DNA of 64,000 nt from Brasilonema sennae CENA114 (GTDB taxonomy: Bacteria > Cyanobacteriota > Cyanobacteriia > Cyanobacteriales > Nostocaceae). Below the pieces are notes generated by a model. It was not told the DNA's origin, did no database searches, and saw only the letters and a program-made list of their open reading frames with translations. The position numbers and the translations under genes are program-made. Shown here one piece after another: positions 42,050 through 49,857 of the stretch. The first letter of the stretch is position 1. Each line of letters opens with the position of its first letter. The stretch spans positions 6,840,284 through 6,904,283 of the forward strand of contig NZ_CP030118.1 in NCBI RefSeq assembly GCF_006968745.1, written 5' to 3'.

Positions 42050-42420
42050 GGGTGTAAGGGGGTAAGGGGAGCCAGTGCACAGGCTAAGTTTCCCGACAGC
42101 CAGGCATCTGGCTCACGCCACATGCACGCCACTTGCTACAACGGGGGGAACCCCAACGCCAGATCCCTAGGTCGGGAAACCCTCCTGCAGGACTGGCTCC
42201 GCAAGGCGCTGCTCTCCGCAACGCAGTGGCTCCTCAACGCGCTTAACCCGCGCAGGGTGAGACAGCGCTGCGGGAGGGTTTCCCTCGTGCCGGCTCTGCG
42301 TAAGCGTAAGCGCACGCCCAGAGGGCGAACGCGTAGCGTCTGGTGCAGGAGATACCCGAAGGGCAGTGGCTCCCCTACACCCCTAGTTTTGCTTAAAGTG
42401 CGCACTGGCTCGTTTGTGTC
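42050..42420. repeat. Large block of modular GC-rich repeats
   Basis: Shared words include ACAACGGGGGGAACCCC, GGGAAACCCTCCTGCAG, GCAAGGCGCTGCTCTCCGC, GCGCTGCGGGAGGGTTTCCC and GCCCAGAGGGC. The same words appear in a different order at 33.3-33.5 kb. Long open frames on both strands reflect the high GC and repeat content, not genes. Confidence 0.7.
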
Positions 42421-42507
42421 AAGAAACTTAATCGAGCACTGGCTGACTTCTCAATTTTGACTTTTTGTTTAAAGATGTCCTAAATAACACTTAAGTGCTT
42501 TTACCCT

Positions 42508-43482
42508 ATGGCTCCACTGGTTGCAAACTACTACTTAACCTACCGTTGTAATGCTAGATGTCATTTTTGTAATATTTGGTCACTCGAACCTGGAAAAGAA
42601 GCAGATTTTGAAACAATCAAGCACAATTTGAAGGATTTACGCCGCTTGGGAGTCAGATATGTGGACTTTACAGGTGGTGAACCACTGCTGCGGAATGATG
42701 TGGGAGAAATTTATACAGAGGCGAAACGTCTGGGTTTTGCCACCAGTATGACAACAAACACCATTTTGTATCCGAAGAAAGCTAAGGAAATTCGGGGATT
42801 AATAGACTATTTAAATTTTTCCTTAGATGGTTCAGATGCTGAGACTCACGATCAATCTCGCGGAGTCAAAATTTTTGACAACTTGGTTGAGTCGGTGGCG
42901 ATCGCCAAGTCTTTTGGAGAATACCCTGTACTCAACCACACTGTCACCGCTCAGAATTACCAGCGGATAGAAGAAATTGGAGAATTAGGCAAAAAACTTG
43001 GTGTTCGGGTTTGGCTAAATCCAGCCTTTACAGCACACGAACACTACAACTCGAACAAAAATCCGACACCAGAAATGGTAACGGCAATAGAAGTCACTGC
43101 GAAGAAATATAACAATGTCGGTTACAATAAGGCTGCACTAGCTTTTATTGAGGCTGGGGGCAATGATACACAAAATCCCCGCTGTAAAGCGGTAGATGCT
43201 GTCATTGCTATTTCTCCTAACGACGAATTGCTGCTACCTTGCTACCACTTCGCTCAAAGTGGAGTTCCCATTAATGGGCGACTTTACGAACTGTATCGCG
43301 AGTCTGAGGAAGTTGAAAAATACCGCCAGTCTCAAGGTAAGCTCAAGGTATGTGAAGGATGCACAGTTTGGTGTTACCTAATACCCAGCTTCTTTATGGG
43401 TGTAGATAAATATTGGTGGTTAAATCAAGTAACCTATGCCAGCGAATTCCTGGCCCGAAAACGATTCTTACAACGAGCTTGA
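42508..43482 (+). CDS. Radical SAM protein with C-terminal cysteine cluster
   Basis: 324 residues. The iron-sulfur motif is CNARCHFC (Cys14, Cys18, Cys21). SAM-binding GGEPLL follows (FTGGEPLLRND), and MTTNTILYPKKA and YLNFSLDGSDAETHDQSRG complete the barrel. The C-terminal part has additional cysteines (NPRCKAVDA, LPCYHFA, CEGCTVWCY), as in SPASM/twitch domains that hold a second cluster. The substrate is unknown. The gene overlaps mgdA by 47 bases, which implies coupled expression and a possible link to glycolipid or membrane functions. It has no obvious ribosome binding site. Confidence 0.88.
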   Translation: MAPLVANYYLTYRCNARCHFCNIWSLEPGKEADFETIKHNLKDLRRLGVRYVDFTGGEPLLRNDVGEIYTEAKRLGFATSMTTNTILYPKKAKEIRGLIDYLNFSLDGSDAETHDQSRGVKIFDNLVESVAIAKSFGEYPVLNHTVTAQNYQRIEEIGELGKKLGVRVWLNPAFTAHEHYNSNKNPTPEMVTAIEVTAKKYNNVGYNKAALAFIEAGGNDTQNPRCKAVDAVIAISPNDELLLPCYHFAQSGVPINGRLYELYRESEEVEKYRQSQGKLKVCEGCTVWCYLIPSFFMGVDKYWWLNQVTYASEFLARKRFLQRA

Positions 43483-44848
43483 TCCGCTCAATTCCCTATT
43501 ATCTGATCTATCTGGTTCAGAGGAGTTGGAGGAGGAGACATCCGTAAGCGTGTTTCCTCCATCCCGGTTTCAAGGTCGTAGACGCAAAGCCGCTCTAGTT
43601 TTGACGATAGTCTGGAGTGGTACTATCGCTCTGCATTTAGTTTCCTGGGGGAGTTTGTTTGTATTGGGACTGACCACTATCATAGGATTTCATGCCTTTG
43701 TGGTAGTGTTCGCCCGATCCAAACCCCACCCAGAAGAAATGCAGGGAGATTTGCCATCTGTGTCTGTGTTGGTGGCAGCAAAAAATGAAGAAGCAGTTAT
43801 AGGCAGATTAGTCAAAAATCTTTGTAATCTAGATTACCCAGAAGGGGAATACGAAGTCTGGATCATTGATGATAACAGCAGCGATAGGACGCCGCAGTTA
43901 CTATCAGAACTAGCCCAAGAATACGACCAACTGAAAGTACTGCGACGAAAGCCAGAAGCAGGAGGAGGAAAATCAGGAGCGTTGAATCAGGTGTTAGCGC
44001 TGACAAAAGGAGAAATTTTGGCGGTATTTGATGCCGATGCCCAAGTTTCACCAGATATGTTACAGCGTGTCATACCGTTGTTTCAACGAGAGAACGTAGG
44101 TGCCGTGCAGGTACGAAAGGCGATCGCCAACGCCAAAGAGAATTTCTGGACAAAAGGTCAAGCCTCAGAAATGGCATTTGATACATTCCTACAACACCAA
44201 CGGAGTACGAATGGTGGTATTGGCGAACTACGGGGTAACGGTCAATTTGTCCGGCGAAAAGCACTTTTGTGTGGCGGTGGCTGGAATGAAGAAACAATTA
44301 CCGATGATTTGGATCTGACACTGCGCTTACATCTAGAAAAATGGGAAGTGAAGTGTGTATTCAACCCAACGGTAGAAGAGGAAGGTGTGACTAATGCGAT
44401 CGCCCTTTGGCATCAACGTAACCGTTGGGCAGAAGGTGGATATCAGCGGTATCTAGATTACTGGGATTTGATTCTCAGAAATCGCATGGGTACGCGTAAA
44501 ACCTGGGATCTATTCGTGTTTATGCTGATTCAGTACATTTTACCCACAGCTGCTGTGCCAGATTTATTGATGGCGATCGCACGACATCGTCCACCCATTT
44601 TTAGTCCAGTGACAGGCTTGACGGTAACGATGTCAATGGCAGGTATGTTTGCTGGTCTAAGACGTATACGTCAAGACAATAAATTCCAAATATCTACTTA
44701 TTTTCTGCTGCTCTTACAGGCATTGCGTGGCACATTTTACATGCTCCATTGGATAGTAGTCATAAGTAGCACAACCGCCCGGATGTCAGTACGTCCCAAG
44801 CGGTTGAAATGGGTAAAAACAGTACATCAAGGCAAAGATGAAGAATGA
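43436..44848 (+). CDS. mgdA: Monoglucosyldiacylglycerol synthase (GT2)
   Basis: 470 residues. The conserved N-terminus (MPANSWPENDSYNELDPLNS) and whole length resemble Sll1377/All3944, the cyanobacterial enzyme that makes glucosyldiacylglycerol from UDP-glucose and diacylglycerol, the first step toward galactolipids of thylakoids. Membrane helices lie at about 55-95 and 355-440. GT2 motifs: VLVAAKNEEAVIGRLV, IIDDNSSD, VFDADAQV (DxD), TDDLDLTLRLH and QRNRW. The start lies inside the end of the radical SAM gene. A terminator hairpin lies downstream at 45138. Confidence 0.9.
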   Translation: MPANSWPENDSYNELDPLNSLLSDLSGSEELEEETSVSVFPPSRFQGRRRKAALVLTIVWSGTIALHLVSWGSLFVLGLTTIIGFHAFVVVFARSKPHPEEMQGDLPSVSVLVAAKNEEAVIGRLVKNLCNLDYPEGEYEVWIIDDNSSDRTPQLLSELAQEYDQLKVLRRKPEAGGGKSGALNQVLALTKGEILAVFDADAQVSPDMLQRVIPLFQRENVGAVQVRKAIANAKENFWTKGQASEMAFDTFLQHQRSTNGGIGELRGNGQFVRRKALLCGGGWNEETITDDLDLTLRLHLEKWEVKCVFNPTVEEEGVTNAIALWHQRNRWAEGGYQRYLDYWDLILRNRMGTRKTWDLFVFMLIQYILPTAAVPDLLMAIARHRPPIFSPVTGLTVTMSMAGMFAGLRRIRQDNKFQISTYFLLLLQALRGTFYMLHWIVVISSTTARMSVRPKRLKWVKTVHQGKDEE

Positions 44849-44889
44849 ACGTACTGACCAGTTAGCAGTTAGCAGTTGTCAGTAGTTAT

Positions 44890-45070
44890 CAAAAAGAACT
44901 CAGGAGGAGCGCTAGCCATGCAGGAGGTGAGTCCAGCGTGCTTTTGGTAGGGTTTCCAATGCCAGATACCTCTGTCGGGAAACAAGGACTATGGCACAAA
45001 ATGCCACGCTGCTTTGAACAGTACTGGCTCCTCGTTCCGGCTCTGGCAAACCCGACTTAGGTGTCTGGCG
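44890..45070. repeat. Modular GC-rich repeat between mgdA and dnaX
   Basis: Contains CAGGAGGTGAGTCCAGCGTG, TTGGTAGGGTTTCC, TGTCGGGAAACAAGG and similar words of the same family as the other blocks. No gene. It fills most of the gap between the two convergent genes. Confidence 0.55.
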
Positions 45071-45137
45071 TTCCGAAGAAATGAATATTACGAAAAAACT
45101 GGCTTCGTGAATAACTGACTCTTGAGTATAAATGTTT

Positions 45138-45164
45138 AAAACCCTCTCCGTGTGGGAGGGTTTT
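45138..45164. terminator. Bidirectional terminator between mgdA and dnaX
   Basis: AAAACCCTC (45138-45146) pairs exactly with GAGGGTTTT (45156-45164), with a 9-base loop and T-rich sequence on both sides. It lies between two convergent genes. Confidence 0.7.
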
Positions 45165-45260
45165 AATTTGGAAGAGGTCAAAATCCTGTCCCAAATTTTT
45201 ATTTTGACTTCTAAGTTGTGACTTCTTCTCCAATTTGTTCAGTGTTGACTGTTCACTGAT

Positions 45261-48200
45261 TTAAAACTCATCATCAGCTTCTGGTTGATCTTCACACTCA
45301 CTTGGGGTTGTTGAAGTTGAGCGTTCTGTGTCATGTGTCAATGGGATGACTTCTCCATAAAAGAACTGTGCCAGATTTTGTGCGGCGGCTGTGACTTCAT
45401 CAACTTCCCAATCGGGTGTGGACGCGGATGGTTGAGTTGGGGAGGGTGGATCACTGCGATGAGTTGTGTGTGAACTTTCCACCGCAGGAGTATTTGCTGG
45501 ATTTGGGGATTTTGTTATCGGTGGTTTGGTTGATTTGGGAACTTCTGGAGAAGGCGCGGATGGAGGTTCATAACTCGGACGAGTCGTGGGCTTTTTTTGA
45601 CGAGAAGTTTGAGGTCGGGCAGAAGTTGATGTCGTTGCTATTTCTAGGTTTATCTTGACTTCGCATTTAAAAGTTTTCTTAAATGCTGCTGCGATTATGG
45701 GAAGATCTAATTGTACTTTTTTATACCATGCTTTTGGAATAGCAACACGAGCTACAGTACCATCAAATTCTACAAGATAGCACATTTGACGAAATAGCTC
45801 TCGTGTTGAGATTGGTTCGAGATTACTCAGCACTTCTTGCCAAACCTGAGTTAAGTCTATTTCTGTGCTCTGACTAACTTCCTGTGTTTGGGATACTGAA
45901 ATAGGTACTTCTATTTCAGGCTGTGGTTTTGGAGGATTAGGAGAAATCGGGGTTCGTTGTGGTGATGAGGGGGTAGCAGGAGTTTTTGGTAAGGTATGGG
46001 TTTGGTCAATTTTAACTGGTTCTACAGTTTTTGAATTGTTTTCTGGTGCTGATACTGAAGGTGGTTCACGGCTTGTAATTGAGTTTTGTTCACTTTTTCC
46101 TAAAGATGGTGAAACTGTAGGCAGCGAAATCGTTGGTACGGAAACTGCGCCTCTACCGTTTTGCGGAACTGAGATATGAGCTGAGGGTAACAATCCCAGC
46201 AACGTCACCTCTAACCACAAACGCGGTTGTGTGGTGTTTTTTAGTTGCACTTCAGCGGTTCGCAAGTGTTGCTGTCCCACCAAGATTGTGCTGATGTCAA
46301 AGTGTTGGGCAAAATCAATCAGTGCTTCCCAAGTTTGGGGAGTACAAGCAACTAAATCGTTGCGATTAGAGGCAGTTTTGGCGATGAGTAAATCTCGGTA
46401 AAATGCAGCGAGATTTTGGAGAATAATCAAAGGTTCTCGACCGCGATCTAAGATTTGACGAGCGCAATCTAAAACAGCTTCTGGGTTGTTAGAGGCGATC
46501 GCATTCAGCAAGAAAAGTAAATCGCGTTCGCTAACTGAACCAACCAAATCCCAAACTCGCTCAGGTATGATTTCACACGACAATAAACTTAACTGATCGA
46601 GCAGACTTTCTGCATCTCGCAATCCGCCTTGAGCAATTTGGGCTATTAAGGTTATCGCTTCGATAGTAATATCAATATTTTCTTTGTAAGCGATGTGACT
46701 CAAGTGTTTCGTCATCGCTTCTAAATCTATTCTGCGAAAGTCGAAGCGTTGACACCGAGAAATTATGGTAGGTAAGACTCGTTGCGCGTCAGTTGTTGCT
46801 AGTACAAAGACAACTTGTTTCGGTGGTTCTTCGAGTGTCTTTAGTAGCGCATTGAATGCTTGTGTACTGAGCATGTGACAGTTATGCAAGGAAAGCCCGT
46901 TAGCAACAAAGTTATGATTATCCTCAACTTCGATATCATAGACTCGCTCAATTTCACCCAGATGAACAGATTCAACAGTTTCTAAACTTGTAATCCATTG
47001 TGGGAATTGAATATCTTTGAAGGTCTGAGATCCATTTTTTACTGCTTGCACCCACGTTAATGTAGCAGTATGTCTTGTCTCCGTTACTTCTGCTGTAAAC
47101 TTTTGTTGTTGAATACCCCATTGCTGCAAGCCAATCGCCAAGGATTTGATTTTCTTCGGGAGAAAATCCCTCTGTGTGTAATCTAATCCTTGGACTTCCT
47201 GAAGTGGTAAAACTGAGTGAGCCGTCGTCCATGTACCACCAAGCAAGTCCTTCTGGAGTAACTTGATTGAGCCACTCCATCGAAACCCGTTTTTTATCCC
47301 CACTGGGTTTGACGATATCAAAAACTTCCCTGAGTTGAGGATGGCAGGATGTGTTGCAATAGACCGCGATATTTCCAGAACCGTAGCCTCTGTTAGGTGC
47401 TGAGAAAAGTTTTGGTCGGAGTACTGCAAGGCGTTGGGCTTTGTATTCCAACCATTTTTGCTGCTGCTGTCCATGTCCGAAAGCCAATCTAGGGAATCTA
47501 CTGAATTTATTTGGGTAAGTGACGGAGCAATCTCCCAGTAGCGTTCCGTAAATAAGTCCCAGTGTTTCTGGTTGGAGAACTTCGGCATTGGCAAGGAAAT
47601 GTTCTGTTCTAAGTTCCCAAATTCCGTGCCCTTTCTTGTATGGATGTCTTTTCCAGTGAGACTGCATGCTACCAAGTCCTCTACCTTTTTGTTGTAAAAA
47701 GGTAGGGATATCAAGTTTTTCTGTGCAACCACAGGCACATAAGGGACGGAGTAATTCAGCTTCTTTAAGGATGGATTCCAGATCGTATGTTTTTTGCCCG
47801 TAGGTATTACCTTTAAATTGGTGCCCAGGAACAAATCTCCGAATGCGTCCATCTGTGCCAAATTTGTAGATGAGAGTACCGCATCCACATTCACAGGGGA
47901 TAGTATCCTCATTCCTTCTTTTACGTCTTTTGCTGGTACCCATCCCTGGTCTGTTTTAATTAAATGATTGCCCGTGCATTTGATTTCTCGGTTAGTTGTT
48001 TTAATAACCAGAGTTTGACGCTCACCCTGATCTAGCCATCTCAGAACTTTCTTGAATTCCCACTTGAGCGATGAATCGTTATAACTAAGAACCCTTTTGC
48101 CTTTGATATTGGGATCATCTATTCTAACAAGTCCCCTATCAGTCAAGACCAAAGAGTCTCCAGTCAGGCACTCATCGATAACATAAACTTTGTACCGACA

Positions 48201-48572
48201 CTGTACGGGAGCAAATTGCGCTCTTTCTATTATTTCGCGAATATTATCAACACCAGTGTTGCTGGCAGCGTCTATTTCAATAACATCTAAAGAATAGCCC
48301 TTAGTAATTCCCTGACAAACATCACACACACCACAGGGTTGAGGCGTGGGTTTGTCACTTTTGAGACAATTAAGCGATTTTGCCAAAATGCGAGCACTGG
48401 AAGTTTTCCCTGTACCCCTGGGACCGGTGAACAGGTAGGCAGGGGCTATTTTGGCGGCGCGGATAGCGTTTGTTAGGGTGGTAGCGATCGCCTCTTGTCC
48501 CACCAGTTCAGCAAAACTCTTTGGGCGATACTTGTGGTGCAGGGGTTCGTAAGACATAGATGAGGATGTCAA
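45261..48572 (-). CDS. dnaX: DNA polymerase III gamma/tau subunit with embedded intein
   Basis: The precursor has 1103 residues; removing a 430-residue intein (135-564) leaves 673. The N-extein has EPLHHKYRPKSFAELVGQ, Walker A GPRGTGKTSSA (50-60), and four zinc cysteines (Cys69, Cys80, and CGVCDVC). The DExH box is split: VYVIDE before the intein and CHMLSTQAF after. Sensor 1 and the collar domain follow (LATTDAQRVLPTIISRCQRFDFRR). The tail is Pro/Ser-rich, ending in an acidic stretch. The mature protein loads the beta clamp. Splicing is needed to rebuild Walker B, so the intein must be active for replication. Confidence 0.95.
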   Translation of the reverse strand: MTSSSMSYEPLHHKYRPKSFAELVGQEAIATTLTNAIRAAKIAPAYLFTGPRGTGKTSSARILAKSLNCLKSDKPTPQPCGVCDVCQGITKGYSLDVIEIDAASNTGVDNIREIIERAQFAPVQCRYKVYVIDECLTGDSLVLTDRGLVRIDDPNIKGKRVLSYNDSSLKWEFKKVLRWLDQGERQTLVIKTTNREIKCTGNHLIKTDQGWVPAKDVKEGMRILSPVNVDAVLSSTNLAQMDAFGDLFLGTNLKVIPTGKKHTIWNPSLKKLNYSVPYVPVVAQKNLISLPFYNKKVEDLVACSLTGKDIHTRKGTEFGNLEQNISLPMPKFSNQKHWDLFTERYWEIAPSLTQINSVDSLDWLSDMDSSSKNGWNTKPNALQYSDQNFSQHLTEATVLEISRSIATHPAILNSGKFLISSNPVGIKNGFRWSGSIKLLQKDLLGGTWTTAHSVLPLQEVQGLDYTQRDFLPKKIKSLAIGLQQWGIQQQKFTAEVTETRHTATLTWVQAVKNGSQTFKDIQFPQWITSLETVESVHLGEIERVYDIEVEDNHNFVANGLSLHNCHMLSTQAFNALLKTLEEPPKQVVFVLATTDAQRVLPTIISRCQRFDFRRIDLEAMTKHLSHIAYKENIDITIEAITLIAQIAQGGLRDAESLLDQLSLLSCEIIPERVWDLVGSVSERDLLFLLNAIASNNPEAVLDCARQILDRGREPLIILQNLAAFYRDLLIAKTASNRNDLVACTPQTWEALIDFAQHFDISTILVGQQHLRTAEVQLKNTTQPRLWLEVTLLGLLPSAHISVPQNGRGAVSVPTISLPTVSPSLGKSEQNSITSREPPSVSAPENNSKTVEPVKIDQTHTLPKTPATPSSPQRTPISPNPPKPQPEIEVPISVSQTQEVSQSTEIDLTQVWQEVLSNLEPISTRELFRQMCYLVEFDGTVARVAIPKAWYKKVQLDLPIIAAAFKKTFKCEVKINLEIATTSTSARPQTSRQKKPTTRPSYEPPSAPSPEVPKSTKPPITKSPNPANTPAVESSHTTHRSDPPSPTQPSASTPDWEVDEVTAAAQNLAQFFYGEVIPLTHDTERSTSTTPSECEDQPEADDEF
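46881..48170 (-). other. DnaX intein (430 residues)
   Basis: Bounded by Cys135 (codon 48168-48170) and the His-Asn pair before Cys565 (Asn codon 46881-46883). Block A is CLTGDSLVLTDRGLVRI, block B TTNREIKCTGNHLIKTD, block F VYDIEVEDNHNFVANG, block G LSLHN followed by Cys. A DnaX intein at this kind of site has been reported from Synechocystis PCC 6803. In the splicing frame, the 270-residue middle has no LAGLIDADG motif; that region carries the overlapping endonuclease frame described next. Confidence 0.93.
46972..47943 (-). CDS. LAGLIDADG-type homing endonuclease nested in the dnaX intein, other frame
   Basis: 323 residues in the -1 frame relative to dnaX, on the same strand, entirely inside the intein. 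Two LAGLIDADG-type helices are clear: TLGLIYGTLLGDCSV (about 127-141) and GLAWWYMDDGSLS (about 232-244). Cys-rich CECGC (17-21) and CACGC (69-73) may bind zinc. A stop codon lies 15 bases before ATG 47943, so the protein cannot be a simple extension of the splicing domain. The start has no good ribosome binding site. It would cut an intein-free dnaX allele and promote copying of the intein. It is the part of the intein that in most others is fused in frame. Confidence 0.85.
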   Translation of the reverse strand: MGTSKRRKRRNEDTIPCECGCGTLIYKFGTDGRIRRFVPGHQFKGNTYGQKTYDLESILKEAELLRPLCACGCTEKLDIPTFLQQKGRGLGSMQSHWKRHPYKKGHGIWELRTEHFLANAEVLQPETLGLIYGTLLGDCSVTYPNKFSRFPRLAFGHGQQQQKWLEYKAQRLAVLRPKLFSAPNRGYGSGNIAVYCNTSCHPQLREVFDIVKPSGDKKRVSMEWLNQVTPEGLAWWYMDDGSLSFTTSGSPRIRLHTEGFSPEENQILGDWLAAMGYSTTKVYSRSNGDKTYCYINVGASSKKWISDLQRYSIPTMDYKFRNC

Positions 48573-48847
48573 TGCCTTTGATGGTTAATAACTAGCACCC
48601 ATGACTTTGGGTTAGATCATTTTAAATTTATGACGTAACTTCAGGTATTGATGATTCTTTTTTATAGTACAAATATACCATACAGCCAAGAAAGTCTAGC
48701 TTGGGGATATCATCCGACTTGATGCTAATTTTCTTGACTAAAGTGAGCGAAAAATTTTGTGTCTGTATATTCTACTCGATATTCGTAAAACTTCAGAGTG
48801 TAGTTGACAAACGTCTAGCAGGTTGTCCTTAGACACCGCTACAATCT
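48573..48847. other. Promoter region between dnaX and the CHAT-associated pair
   Basis: Divergent spacer of about 275 bases. TTGACA at about 48800 is a good -35 box, but no matching -10 stands out 17 bases later. No gene seen. Confidence 0.35.
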
Positions 48848-48895
48848 ATGATGACCACCAACACTTACGGGTGCGGGAGATGCTCAAGCGGTTAA
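48848..48895 (+). other. Short upstream reading frame overlapping the first gene of the pair
   Basis: ATGATGACC opens a 15-codon frame that ends at TAA 48893-48895, 13 bases inside the next gene and in another frame. The second gene of the pair has the same arrangement beginning ATGATGACC (49804-49857). Shared position and start wording suggest a translational coupling device, though neither has a clear ribosome site. Confidence 0.4.
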
Positions 48896-49566
48896 TTCAA
48901 TGGTTCAAAAAGTTTTTGCAACGTTTGTTTGGCTCAAATCAGAGTCCAGCTAAAACACGGGAAAACGTTCATAAAGAACCGCCTCCACCTTTAAGCGATA
49001 CAGATTTGGAATTTCTGTTTACAGAACTATTAGAAGGTGTGTATCAAGCACGAGGACAAGCATGGGCGCAGAAATGGCTAAATAATATTGAACATCGCGT
49101 CCCAGAAGAACGTTGGGTGCAGTGGTTGGAACGTTTTGGTGCAAGATTGTTAGCATCACCCACACCCAATAACGAATTAGCTTCGCGAATGGTACAACTA
49201 GGTGAGTTGGAAATTGGAGAAGTGGGAAACGTCGCCTATGATATTGGGATGCAGTTGTTAACGCGCACAGCTGCCGAGCCAATCTGGGAGTATACTGGGC
49301 CAGATGCACTCAAGCAAACTCCTGTAACGACACAAACTCAAAATCAGCAACACGATGATATGGAAGAAGAAAATCTTCCAGAAGGAGAATACCAAAGTGT
49401 TACTTTAGATCAGTTATTTGTGCTGATACAGCAAGACGAGAATTTACGCAAGCAAATTTGCGAGCAATTAGGAATGGAGACAGACGATCCACAAATAATT
49501 ATCCAAGCTTTGCTTGATCAATTCCAAGCGGCGAATGAATCTACTACAAATCAAGCTGAATCGTAA
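48880..49566 (+). CDS. Paralogue of the N-terminal domain of the TPR-CHAT protein
   Basis: About 228 residues from ATG 48880. Residues 1-125 match the start of the following gene: MLKRLIQWFKKFLQRLFG (basic, amphipathic), then PPPPLSDTDLEFLFTELLEGVYQARGQAWAQKWL, RWVQWLERFGARLLASPTPNNELASRMVQLGELEIGEVGNVAYDIGMQLL. The last 100 residues are acidic and Gln/Glu-rich, with LDQLFVLIQQDENLRKQICEQLGM. The shared domain is not one I recognise; the hydrophobic basic end may bind membrane. It may partner the larger protein through the same domain. Confidence 0.75.
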   Translation: MLKRLIQWFKKFLQRLFGSNQSPAKTRENVHKEPPPPLSDTDLEFLFTELLEGVYQARGQAWAQKWLNNIEHRVPEERWVQWLERFGARLLASPTPNNELASRMVQLGELEIGEVGNVAYDIGMQLLTRTAAEPIWEYTGPDALKQTPVTTQTQNQQHDDMEEENLPEGEYQSVTLDQLFVLIQQDENLRKQICEQLGMETDDPQIIIQALLDQFQAANESTTNQAES

Positions 49567-49650
49567 TTCAATCCTTGACGATCAAAGTATTTTGTAGATG
49601 AAAATACCAGATTTTAGACATCTGGGTAAAATTTTGTGTACGAGTTTGTG

Positions 49651-49672
49651 ACTTAAGTAAAAATACTTAAGT
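49651..49672. promoter_or_regulatory. Paired ACTTAAGT palindromes upstream of the CHAT gene
   Basis: ACTTAAGTA (49651-49659) and TACTTAAGT (49664-49672) are exact inverted halves, each also a palindrome itself, with a 4-base gap. They lie about 165 bases before the CHAT gene start. Could be an operator for a dimeric regulator or a small hairpin. Confidence 0.45.
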
Positions 49673-49803
49673 AGTAAACAATTTTCCTTATGTGAGTGTT
49701 AGTATGGTATGTTATATTTTCAACTGACTGTGCGATCGCTCATTCAATTGTTATAGGTTTTTAAGTCAACATAACTTTTTAACACTGTGCTCGCTAAAAT
49801 CTG

Positions 49804-49857
49804 ATGATGACCAATCTAATCTCCAATAATTGCCGAAATGCTCAAGTGGCTACTTAA
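49804..49857 (+). other. Short upstream reading frame overlapping the CHAT gene start
   Basis: ATGATGACC opens a 17-codon frame, ending TAA at 49855-49857, 17 bases inside the CHAT gene in another frame. Parallel to the frame before the paralogue at 48848. Confidence 0.4.

Noticed and set aside
42017..42460. Open frames of 147 (plus strand) and 89 residues (minus strand, 42136-42405)
   Set aside because: They overlie a block of GC-rich repeats, face each other, and have no recognisable family features.
44912..45181. 89-residue open frame between mgdA and dnaX
   Set aside because: Repeat-derived and overlaps a terminator hairpin.
47943..48000. Programmed frameshift joining the intein N-terminal block to the endonuclease frame
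   Set aside because: A stop codon lies 15 bases before the endonuclease ATG and no classic slippery heptamer is seen between; independent initiation is simpler, though its ribosome site is weak.
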